A stretch of DNA of 35,544 bases from an uncultured Verrucomicrobiota bacterium (GTDB taxonomy: Bacteria; Verrucomicrobiota; Verrucomicrobiia; Chthoniobacterales; SZAS-18): contig CALMAQ010000056.1 in the NCBI GenBank assembly GCA_937859745.1, positions 1 to 35,544 of the forward strand. The letters run 5' to 3'. A program made the position numbers and the translations under genes. The notes under the pieces are model-generated. The model made no database searches, was not told the DNA's origin, and saw only the letters and a list, made by a program, of their open reading frames with translations. Shown here piece after piece: positions 1-7,392 of the stretch (position 1 is the stretch's first letter; the number at the start of each line of letters is the position of its first letter).

Positions 1-298
1 GCGGAGAGCCGACCGGCAGCGCCGCCGCTACCGGGACGGCCGGGGCCACGCCGCCGGACTGGAGCAGGCTGGCCGTGGCGGGCAGCGTGCGGTAATAATC
101 GAGCGTTTCGCCCGTGCGCTCCAGCTCGTTCTCGACGTGCTGGGAGAGGCTGCCCACCAGGGAACGGGCGTCGGCGACGATCTTCGATTCCACCGCCCGG
201 CCGAGCACGGTGTAGGAATAATACGCGAGCAGGAACGAGGGCGTCCAGCCCACCAGGAGCACGCAAAGCGCCAAATGATAAGGCCGGAGACGGTGCAT
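1..298 (-). CDS. N-terminal part of a membrane sensor or signalling protein, truncated by the window edge
   Basis: Manual reverse-strand reading from ATG at 298: MHRLRPYHLALCVLLVGWTPSFLLAYYSYTVLGRAVESKIVADARSLVGSLSQHVENELERTGETLDYYRTLPATASLL..., open to the window edge. TM helix followed by an extracytoplasmic sensor-like helix. Divergent from the gene at 522. Confidence 0.55.
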   Translation of the reverse strand, partial: MHRLRPYHLALCVLLVGWTPSFLLAYYSYTVLGRAVESKIVADARSLVGSLSQHVENELERTGETLDYYRTLPATASLLQSGGVAPAVPVAAALPVGSP

Positions 299-521
299 GA
301 GGACGAACTTGGCGGGAGGCCCGGCGGCAACGCCGCGAGCAGCCCGCGCCTACTCTCCTACGCCCCGTCCGCTTGGGCAAGGCGCGGAGTTGTACCCCCG
401 GTTGGCCCCACTCCCCCGAATGTACGTGCGGCGGGTTTGCTCTTGACGGTCCGGGAGAAAGCGCCATCATTTCGCCGAAAAATCAGAGCACACGCCTCTC
501 TCTTTCTTTTCCTTTTGCACT

Positions 522-2036
522 ATGTTTGGAACCCTTGGAGTTTCTTTGTGGACGCTGTGCTACCTGATCGTCCTGACCGGATTCTCGGCTTACGGGGTTC
601 ATCGCTGGCTGATGATCTATCTTTTCTTGAAGAACCGCTCGCGCGCCCCACGGCCCGCGCGGCAGTTCGAGCAACTGCCCATGGTCACGGTGCAGTTGCC
701 GATCTTCAACGAACGCTATGTGGCCGAGAGGCTGCTGCGTGCGGTCAACGCGCTGGATTATCCCCGCGAACGGCTGGAGGTCCAAGTGCTCGACGACTCG
801 ACCGACGACACGCGCGAACTGATCGAGCGTGAGGTGGCGGCCCTGCGCGCCGGGGGCCTGGACATCCAGCTTCTGCAGCGCACGGACCGCACCGGGTTCA
901 AGGCAGGGGCGCTCGAAAACGGCATGCGGCACGCCCGGGGCGAGTTCATCTTCATCCTCGACGCCGACTTCCTGCCCAGGGCGGACATCCTCCAGCGGAC
1001 AGTCCATTTTTTCACCGATCCGCAGGTGGGGATGATCCAGACGCGCTGGGGCCACCTCAACCGCACATATTCCCTGCTCACCCGCGTGCAGGCGATGTTT
1101 CTAGATGGCCATCTGCTGCTGGAGCAGACGGCGCGCAGCCGCTCGGGCCGCTTCTTCAACTTCAACGGCACTGCGGGCCTGTGGCGGCGCTCGTGCATTG
1201 AGGAAGCCGGGGGCTGGCAGCATGACACGCTCACCGAGGATCTGGACCTCTCCTACCGCGCGCAGCTGGCGGGCTGGAAGTTCGTGTTCCTCTCGGACGT
1301 GGTCACCCCCGCCGAACTGCCAGTGGACATGAACGGCTTCAAGAGCCAGCAGCACCGCTGGACCAAGGGCTCCATCCAGACGTGCAAGAAAATTCTGCCG
1401 CGCATCCTGCGCAGCGACCTGCCCTGGAAGATCAAGCTGGAGGCAACACTGCACCTGACTTCCAACTTCTCCTACCTGCTGCTCGTTTGCCTGTGCGTGC
1501 TCCTGCAGCCGAGCACCCACGTTAGCAGCGGCTGGGTACGCCTTTTTCTCTTCGATATTCCTGTGTTCCTGAGTGCAAGCGTGTCGGTGGCGGTGTTCTA
1601 CGTCTGCGCCCAGCGCGAATTGTACCCGCGTACCTGGATGAAGGAAATCCTGCTGCTGCCGCCCCTGATCGCGCTTGGCATCGGCCTGTCGATCAACAAT
1701 GCTCGCGCCGTGCTGGAGGCGATCTTCAACCACGGGAGTGCCTTCGTCCGCACGCCCAAGTACGGGATCGAGGGCAACGGGGCCGCGCCCGTGCTCCAGA
1801 CACAATCCTGGCGCACGAGCCGCTACCTGCCCCTGCGTTCGCTGCTACCTCTTTTGGAGCTTGGCTTCGCGGCGTATTTCACCTATTTCATTTACCGTGC
1901 CGCGGCCGATGGCCAGTATACGACGCTGCCATTCCTGGTCCTCTTCCAACTCGGGTTTTGCTACGTCGCTTGCTCGTCGCTGGCGCAATGGCTGCCGGTA
2001 CGGGCGCGCGTGGTGCCGCCCGTGCTGCCAGTTTGA
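522..2036 (+). CDS. Membrane glycosyltransferase family 2 (cellulose synthase-like / glucomannan synthase-like)
   Basis: N-terminal TM; GT2 motifs VQVLDDSTDD, ILDADFLP, TEDLDLSYR, QQHRW (QxxRW); multiple C-terminal TM segments. Confidence 0.9.
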   Translation: MFGTLGVSLWTLCYLIVLTGFSAYGVHRWLMIYLFLKNRSRAPRPARQFEQLPMVTVQLPIFNERYVAERLLRAVNALDYPRERLEVQVLDDSTDDTRELIEREVAALRAGGLDIQLLQRTDRTGFKAGALENGMRHARGEFIFILDADFLPRADILQRTVHFFTDPQVGMIQTRWGHLNRTYSLLTRVQAMFLDGHLLLEQTARSRSGRFFNFNGTAGLWRRSCIEEAGGWQHDTLTEDLDLSYRAQLAGWKFVFLSDVVTPAELPVDMNGFKSQQHRWTKGSIQTCKKILPRILRSDLPWKIKLEATLHLTSNFSYLLLVCLCVLLQPSTHVSSGWVRLFLFDIPVFLSASVSVAVFYVCAQRELYPRTWMKEILLLPPLIALGIGLSINNARAVLEAIFNHGSAFVRTPKYGIEGNGAAPVLQTQSWRTSRYLPLRSLLPLLELGFAAYFTYFIYRAAADGQYTTLPFLVLFQLGFCYVACSSLAQWLPVRARVVPPVLPV

Positions 2037-2083
2037 TTTGAACGTTTCACTTCCACTCCCGTCTGATTGACCGTTTCCTCCGC

Positions 2084-3079
2084 ATGGACGCCGCCGTCAT
2101 TCGCCGATTCCTTTGCCTCCTTTCCTTACCGGCAGCCACCGCGCTGCTGGGTGCCTGCACGACTCCGCCGCCCGTCGCGGCTACGCGGAACCAGATTATC
2201 ATCAGTGTCCGTGACCAGAAGCTGACCGTAGTCAAGGAAGATCACACCCGGGAAACCTTCCCCATTTCGACCTCCAAGTTCGGTCTGGGCGACCGCAATC
2301 GTTCCTACGAGACGCCGACCGGTCGGCTGGCGGTCGCCGCGAAGATCGGCGGCGGTGCTAGCCCCGGCACCGTGTTCCACGGGCGGATGAAAACGGGTGA
2401 GATCGTCAAGGTGGACGCGCCCGGGCGCGACGCCATCGTGACGCGCATCCTCGCCCTGCGCGGGCTGGAGGCGGACAACGCCAAGGCGTTCTCGCGCGGC
2501 ATCTACATCCACGGCACGCCGGAGGAGCGCAATATTGGCCGGCCGACCAGCTACGGTTGCATCCGCATGCGCTCGCAGGATGTCATCAAGCTCTACGACA
2601 TGGTAAAGGTCGGCGCGACGGTGCAGATCATCGACACGACGATGAACCAGGCCATCGCCTCGAACATCGTCCAGCCCGATCCCGGCCAGGCAGCCCCGGT
2701 GGCCCCCGCCGAGCAAGACTCGGCGAACGGGACGGAGGTGGCCAGCACCAGCGGAGCGACGAAGACCGTCGTCACGACCGGGAACAACGCTACGGGGGGT
2801 ACGACGACCACGGTCACGACCAGCACCGCGCCCGCCGCGGCGGCCTCCGACGCGCGCAAGGTGACGGTCGTCACAAAGACCCAGCCCCCCGCCACGACTC
2901 CCGGCGGCAAGAAGGAATGGGCGGGCACGCCCACGAAGCTGCTCGCCAAGCAGGCGGCGGCGGAGGCCAAGGCCAAGAGCACCAAGCCGCCGGTCGGCGC
3001 GCCGAAGCCTTCGCCGGTCTCCAACGACGATGGGGGAGCTTCGTCCACGCTGCATCGCTCCTCGGTGGATTCGCTCTGA
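2084..3079 (+). CDS. L,D-transpeptidase (YkuD domain) lipoprotein with long Thr/Ala/Lys-rich C-terminal tail
   Basis: Signal peptide with lipobox LLGAC; YkuD catalytic motif IHGTPEERNIGRPTSYGCIRM (HGT...S.GCIRM). Confidence 0.88.
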   Translation: MDAAVIRRFLCLLSLPAATALLGACTTPPPVAATRNQIIISVRDQKLTVVKEDHTRETFPISTSKFGLGDRNRSYETPTGRLAVAAKIGGGASPGTVFHGRMKTGEIVKVDAPGRDAIVTRILALRGLEADNAKAFSRGIYIHGTPEERNIGRPTSYGCIRMRSQDVIKLYDMVKVGATVQIIDTTMNQAIASNIVQPDPGQAAPVAPAEQDSANGTEVASTSGATKTVVTTGNNATGGTTTTVTTSTAPAAAASDARKVTVVTKTQPPATTPGGKKEWAGTPTKLLAKQAAAEAKAKSTKPPVGAPKPSPVSNDDGGASSTLHRSSVDSL

Positions 3080-3175
3080 GCCTCCGGCCCGTAAGGCGCG
3101 GAGAAAAGCCGTTGACAGGAAGCCTCTGCCGCGCCAGTTTGGCGACCCTTTCCGTCCGTTTCTTAATCTCAGATC

Positions 3176-3445
3176 ATGGCCAACACTAAATCCGCCGCCA
3201 AGCGCGCCCGTCAGACGATCAAGCGCGCCGCCCGCAACCGCAGCGTTCTCAGCGCGCTCAAGAGCCAAACCAAGCGCTCGCTGGGCCAGATTGCTGCGGG
3301 CGGCAATGACAAGGCAACCGCCCGGGCGGGCTATGTCGCGTTGGTGTCCGAACTGGACCGTGCGGCCAAGCGCGGCGTGATCCACCAGAATGTCGCCGAC
3401 CGTCGCAAGAGCCGGTTGGCGAAGAAGATCGCCGCCCTGGCCTGA
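3176..3445 (+). CDS. rpsT: 30S ribosomal protein S20
   Basis: MANTKSAAKRARQTIKRAARNRSVLSALKSQTKR..., 89 aa, typical S20 N-terminus and Lys/Arg/Ala composition. Confidence 0.96.
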   Translation: MANTKSAAKRARQTIKRAARNRSVLSALKSQTKRSLGQIAAGGNDKATARAGYVALVSELDRAAKRGVIHQNVADRRKSRLAKKIAALA

Positions 3446-3460
3446 GCGGCCTGGGGTTTG

Positions 3461-3544
3461 GCCACAAAGGGCAAAAAAACACAAAGAAGGAAGCAGGGGA
3501 TGTTCTACCGCTTCTGCCTTTGTTTCTCCGATGCACTTTGTGGC
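3461..3544. terminator. Long imperfect stem-loop between convergent rpsT and purK (candidate bidirectional terminator or repeat element)
   Basis: Outer arms GCCACAAAG (3461-3469) / CTTTGTGGC (3536-3544) are exact reverse complements; the inner arms ACAAAGAAGGAAGC / GCTTCTGCCTTTGT also pair imperfectly. Confidence 0.6.
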
Positions 3545-4702
3545 TTAGAAACTGCGGCCAGACTGCAGCCGCGCCTTGATGGTGCGCGCTTTTTCGAACG
3601 CGGTGTCCAGTGCCGGGGCTAGCACGCAGAAGTGGCCCATCTTGCGGCCGGGCTTGGCTTCCTCCTTGCCGTAAAGGTGCAGCTTGGCCCAGGGCTCGTC
3701 GAGCACGGCGCGCCAGTCCGGCGCGGCACCTTCCGGCCAGAGATCTCCGAGCAGGTTGACCATCACGACCGGACACAGCAGGTCCGGCGCGCCCAGGGGC
3801 AGATCGCACACCGCACGGACATGCTGCTCGAACTGGCTGGTCAGGCTCGCGTCGAACGTCAGGTGGCCAGAATTGTGCGGACGCGGGGCCAGTTCGTTGA
3901 CGACCACCTCGCCACCGCGGGTCAGGAACATTTCCACGGCTAGCAGGCCGCGCACGTCCAGCGCCTCCGTGACGGCGCAGGCGAGTTCCCGCGCCCGCAT
4001 TTGCACTTCCGGCGGCAGCCGCGCCGGGCAGAGCGTCACGTCGAGGATGTGGTGGGTGTGGACGTTCTCAAAAACGGGGAAGGGCAGCAGCTGGCCCTGC
4101 CCATTGCGAGCGCAGATCACGGAAAGTTCCGCCACGAACTCCACCCAGGCCTCGACCACGCCCCGCCGGGGTTCCCCCCCTGACCACTCGCGCCAAGCCT
4201 GCGAGAGGTCGGCCCCGGGCTCGATCTTGAGTTGGCCCTTGCCGTCGTAGCCGCTCTCGGCGGTCTTGAGTACGCATGGCGTCCCCAATTCCGCGACAGC
4301 GGCGGCTAGTCCGGCGGCGTCTGTGACCACGCGAAAAGCGGCGTGCGGGAAACCGTGCCGGTGCAGGAAAAGTTTCTCGCGCTCGCGGTGCTGGCAGATT
4401 TCGAGCACGGCCCAGCCCGGATAAACCGGACAGCCCCGCCCGACGGTCTGCAGCGCGGCGACGGGAATGTTCTCGAACTCGTAGCTGGCCACATCGACCG
4501 AGCACGCGAACCGTTCCAGCCCGGCGGGATCGTCGTACGCCGCGCCGAAAACCTGGTCGCAGACGGGGGCGGCGGGGGCGTCGTCCCCGGCGGGATCGTA
4601 GATGCTGACGCGGTATCCCAGGCGGCGGGCCGCCAGCGCGGTCATGCGCGCGAGCTGGCCGCCGCCGAGGATGCCGAGGTGGGAGCCAGGAGCGAACATC
4701 AT
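3545..4702 (-). CDS. purK: 5-(carboxyamino)imidazole ribonucleotide synthase (ATP-grasp)
   Basis: LGILGGGQLARMTALAARRLGYRVSIYDP N-terminus; VLKTAESGYDGKGQ; NELAPRPHNSGHLTFDASLTSQFEQHVRAVCDLPLG. Start chosen at MMFAPGSHLGILGGG. Confidence 0.94.
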   Translation of the reverse strand: MMFAPGSHLGILGGGQLARMTALAARRLGYRVSIYDPAGDDAPAAPVCDQVFGAAYDDPAGLERFACSVDVASYEFENIPVAALQTVGRGCPVYPGWAVLEICQHREREKLFLHRHGFPHAAFRVVTDAAGLAAAVAELGTPCVLKTAESGYDGKGQLKIEPGADLSQAWREWSGGEPRRGVVEAWVEFVAELSVICARNGQGQLLPFPVFENVHTHHILDVTLCPARLPPEVQMRARELACAVTEALDVRGLLAVEMFLTRGGEVVVNELAPRPHNSGHLTFDASLTSQFEQHVRAVCDLPLGAPDLLCPVVMVNLLGDLWPEGAAPDWRAVLDEPWAKLHLYGKEEAKPGRKMGHFCVLAPALDTAFEKARTIKARLQSGRSF

Positions 4703-4745
4703 GGCAGGACCATGCGCGATGATCCCGGCGGAACCCAAGCAAAAT

Positions 4746-5792
4746 TCAGGGCCGGGAAGGTTGCCTGGCGTCCAGCCAGCCGATGACCAGCGCGTGCGGC
4801 ACGGTCAGCGCGGAGAGCAGGATAAAATAGGCCGTGGTCCACCCGCCGCCATCCCGGGAAAGCGGCGGCCAGAGCCAGAGGATGAGCCCCAGTCCCAGCA
4901 GCGAAAGCAGGGTGAGCGGCAGTGTGCGTCGGTGGAAATCCAGGAGCGCTTGGCCGAGGGGCAGGCGCGGACCAGGATGCAGGAGCGACTCCACCCGCAG
5001 CAGATGCCGCCAGGCATGGAACGCCACCCAATAGCCGGTGAATCCGAGCAGGGGAGGGGTGAGCCAGAACAGGGCCGCCAGGAGGAAAGATTCCAGCGCG
5101 TGCCTGGCAAAACGACGCAGCCGCATGCTGCCGGGTTCCCTGGCGCACCGGCAGGATGCCCCCGCCAGACACCAGCCGAAGCCGAGGATCGCCAGCGGGA
5201 GCGCGAAGCGCAGCAGGCGGGGGACGGTCGCGTCCGCCGCGCCGTTGAGCGCCACGAACGGTTCCAGCAGCCGGGTGGCCTCGCCCGGATGGAAGGCCAG
5301 CGGCGCGCCGATGACCAGCAGGCCGCGCCCCCAGGCGAATAGCCACCAGGCGAGTCCGCGCAACGGGCGGCTGCCAGGGAGCAACACGGTGGCATCGGCG
5401 CTGCCGAAGTGCCAGACGGTCAGCACGAGGAAGCCCGCCAGCGCGAGTCCCGGCTGCCACCGCCAGAATGCGAGCGTCAACAGAGACGCCAGCACGTACC
5501 CGCCAAGCAGCAACGCCAGCGTCCCGCCCCGCCAACGTGCGCCCGCCGCCAGCCGCAGCACCCACCAGTCCGCCGAACCGTGGGGCAGCCCGCAGAGAAG
5601 GACGCTCGCTCCCAATGCCCACCGAGCCACGGTCTCCGAGGCCGTCGGACCGGCCAGACCACGCAGGGCGAGACAGGCCAGCGCGGCGCACCAGGGCAGC
5701 GCGTACCACGGCCACGCCCCCCGCCACCGGCCTGGTGACGTGGTCCACACGACCGCACGCGGAAAAAGGGGTTCTGCCGTTGCCTCGTTCAT
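4746..5792 (-). CDS. blh: Brp/Blh-family beta-carotene 15,15'-dioxygenase (retinal-producing)
   Basis: About 348 aa, hydrophobic, start MNEATAEPLFPR at 5792. Conserved His motifs GLPHGSADWW, VWHFGSAD, FHAWRHLLR (H-x3-H), SALTVPHALVIGWLD. Divergent from a rhodopsin gene. Confidence 0.88.
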   Translation of the reverse strand: MNEATAEPLFPRAVVWTTSPGRWRGAWPWYALPWCAALACLALRGLAGPTASETVARWALGASVLLCGLPHGSADWWVLRLAAGARWRGGTLALLLGGYVLASLLTLAFWRWQPGLALAGFLVLTVWHFGSADATVLLPGSRPLRGLAWWLFAWGRGLLVIGAPLAFHPGEATRLLEPFVALNGAADATVPRLLRFALPLAILGFGWCLAGASCRCAREPGSMRLRRFARHALESFLLAALFWLTPPLLGFTGYWVAFHAWRHLLRVESLLHPGPRLPLGQALLDFHRRTLPLTLLSLLGLGLILWLWPPLSRDGGGWTTAYFILLSALTVPHALVIGWLDARQPSRP

Positions 5793-5821
5793 CTGTCCAC
5801 TTCCCGGATGCGCTCCGGGGC

Positions 5822-5839
5822 GCGATGCGCTAGCATCGC
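5822..5839. promoter_or_regulatory. Perfect 7-bp inverted repeat in the blh/rhodopsin divergent intergenic region
   Basis: GCGATGC-GCTA-GCATCGC, 20 bp upstream of the rhodopsin ATG at 5859. Confidence 0.4.
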
Positions 5840-5858
5840 TGGTTTTCGCTCTCCAGCC

Positions 5859-6707
5859 ATGCAATTCCCGCAATATTATCTGCCGACCGCACGCGATGTC
5901 GGCCTGTTGTCGATGACGACCGAACTGTTCCTGACGATTGCGCTGTTCAGCTTCCTGGCCGGAGCCGTCTTTTTCGTCGTCCGGGGCAACAGCATCCACC
6001 CGGCGCACCGGGTTTCGGGGACGCTCACGGCCGTCATCTGCCTGGTCGCGGGCATCGCGTACTGGTTTATCCGCACGTACTACCACGACATGATGCACGC
6101 CGTGGCCATCAACCACGACCCGGGTGCCCGGCGCGGCATCATCCACGACGCCTTCTTCGCCATCGGTCAGTACCGCTACATGGACTGGGCGGTGACGACG
6201 CCGCTGCTGCTGCTCAAGATGGTGCTCTCTTTGAAGGTCAAGCCGCGCGAAATCCTCGGCTGGATCGCGCTGCTGCTGGGAGCGGACTTCTGGATGGTGC
6301 TCGCGGGCAGCATCGGCGACCAGCAATTCAACCAGGCCGACGGGACGCTGCTCGTGGGGCGTCACCTGCTCTGGGGGACGTTGTCGACGTTGGGCTACCT
6401 GGTCATTCCGTACCTGTTGTTTTTCAAGCTCGGGCCGAAGTACGGCGGCCGGACGGACGACGAGAGCGGGCGGGCCTTCCGCATCATGGCGCTTTCGACG
6501 GTCACGACCTGGGGAGTATATCCGCTGGGCTACCTGGTGCCCGCGCTGTTTGCCCACGCGGACATGAACTGGGTGCATCTGGCGTACACCGTGGCGGACA
6601 TCGTCAACAAGCTCGGCGTCGGGGTGGTGGCCTACATGGCGGCGGCCGAGGAACTGGCGCGCCGCGTGCCGCCGGAAGCGGTGCAGTCGGCGCGGATCAC
6701 CGTGTGA
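5859..6707 (+). CDS. Microbial (type I) rhodopsin, predicted light-driven proton pump with DTK motif, proteorhodopsin/xanthorhodopsin-like
   Basis: Seven hydrophobic segments; helix C QYRYMDWAVTTPLLLLK (D +4 T +11 K); helix F TTWGVYPLGYL; helix G VADIVNKLGVG with Schiff-base Lys. Start at MQFPQYYLP rather than the longer ORF start at 5808. Confidence 0.95.
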   Translation: MQFPQYYLPTARDVGLLSMTTELFLTIALFSFLAGAVFFVVRGNSIHPAHRVSGTLTAVICLVAGIAYWFIRTYYHDMMHAVAINHDPGARRGIIHDAFFAIGQYRYMDWAVTTPLLLLKMVLSLKVKPREILGWIALLLGADFWMVLAGSIGDQQFNQADGTLLVGRHLLWGTLSTLGYLVIPYLLFFKLGPKYGGRTDDESGRAFRIMALSTVTTWGVYPLGYLVPALFAHADMNWVHLAYTVADIVNKLGVGVVAYMAAAEELARRVPPEAVQSARITV

Positions 6708-6708
6708 G

Positions 6709-6800
6709 CGAAGGCAGAGGGCAGAAAGACGGAGTTCTTCTCGAACGTTGCTTTCCAAAGCCTCCTTTTCTGTCCTTCCGCCTTCCGCCTTCCGCCTTCG
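6709..6800. repeat. Inverted pair of heptamer tandem arrays (CGAAGGC-like ... CCTTCCG x3)
   Basis: Arm 1 CGAAGGC-AGAGGGC-AGAAAGA-CGGA at 6709-6733; arm 2 CCTTCCG-CCTTCCG-CCTTCCG-CCTTCG at 6774-6800, whose reverse complement starts CGAAGGC-GGAAGGC. Starts right after the rhodopsin stop codon. Confidence 0.75.
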
Positions 6801-6845
6801 TTTTACTTGTTCGACAAACCCTTTGCGACAGTTCAAGTTCGGCAC

Positions 6846-7238
6846 ATGGAAATCGCCATTCAACTCGCTCTGTTTCTGGAGAATCAGCCCGGTACGCTCG
6901 CGGCTGTCTGTGATGAACTGGCCGCGGCCAACATCAACATCCTGGCGCTTACCATTTCCGACACCGTGGACCACTCGGTCGTGCGCATAATCGTCAGCGA
7001 CACCGAGAAAGCGCTCGACATCTTCGAGGAGCACGGGACCCTCGTCGTCGAGAACGAGGTGCTCCTCACCCACATCGACAACCAGCCCGGCAGCCTTTCC
7101 AAGATCGCCCACGAACTCGCCGCCGCCGAGGTGAACATTGAGTACGCCTACCTCGCCACCGGCCAGGAAAGCCAGACCGGCCTCATGGTGTTGCGCGTCA
7201 GCGACGCCGAAAAGGCGCTGGCCGTGCTCAAGTCCTGA
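6846..7238 (+). CDS. Tandem ACT-domain protein
   Basis: MEIAIQLALFLENQPGTLAAVCDELAAANINILALTI... and repeated ...HIDNQPGSLSKIAHELAAAEVNIEYAYLA: two ACT domains. Confidence 0.88.
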   Translation: MEIAIQLALFLENQPGTLAAVCDELAAANINILALTISDTVDHSVVRIIVSDTEKALDIFEEHGTLVVENEVLLTHIDNQPGSLSKIAHELAAAEVNIEYAYLATGQESQTGLMVLRVSDAEKALAVLKS

Positions 7239-7392
7239 GTTTTCCCCGGCTGTCGCCCGGCGCGGGATTTTTGCGGCAAAGCCTACCGCCAGCGGTCGGG
7301 GACTCTGCGTAGTAGAACGGTGGCGCGCCACGCTCCGGCTTGGCCGCATCCACCGCATCATCTCCGTCGTAAACAAACTTCCTTTTACAAGT

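Noticed and set aside
3112-3140. TTGACA upstream of rpsT as a sigma70 promoter
   Set aside because: The -35 matches, but the sequence 17-18 bp downstream (CAGTTT/AGTTTG) is a poor -10; not supported enough to list.
2126-3484. 452-aa minus-strand ORF opposite the L,D-transpeptidase and rpsT
   Set aside because: Arg/Gly/Leu-rich antisense frame crossing two real genes.
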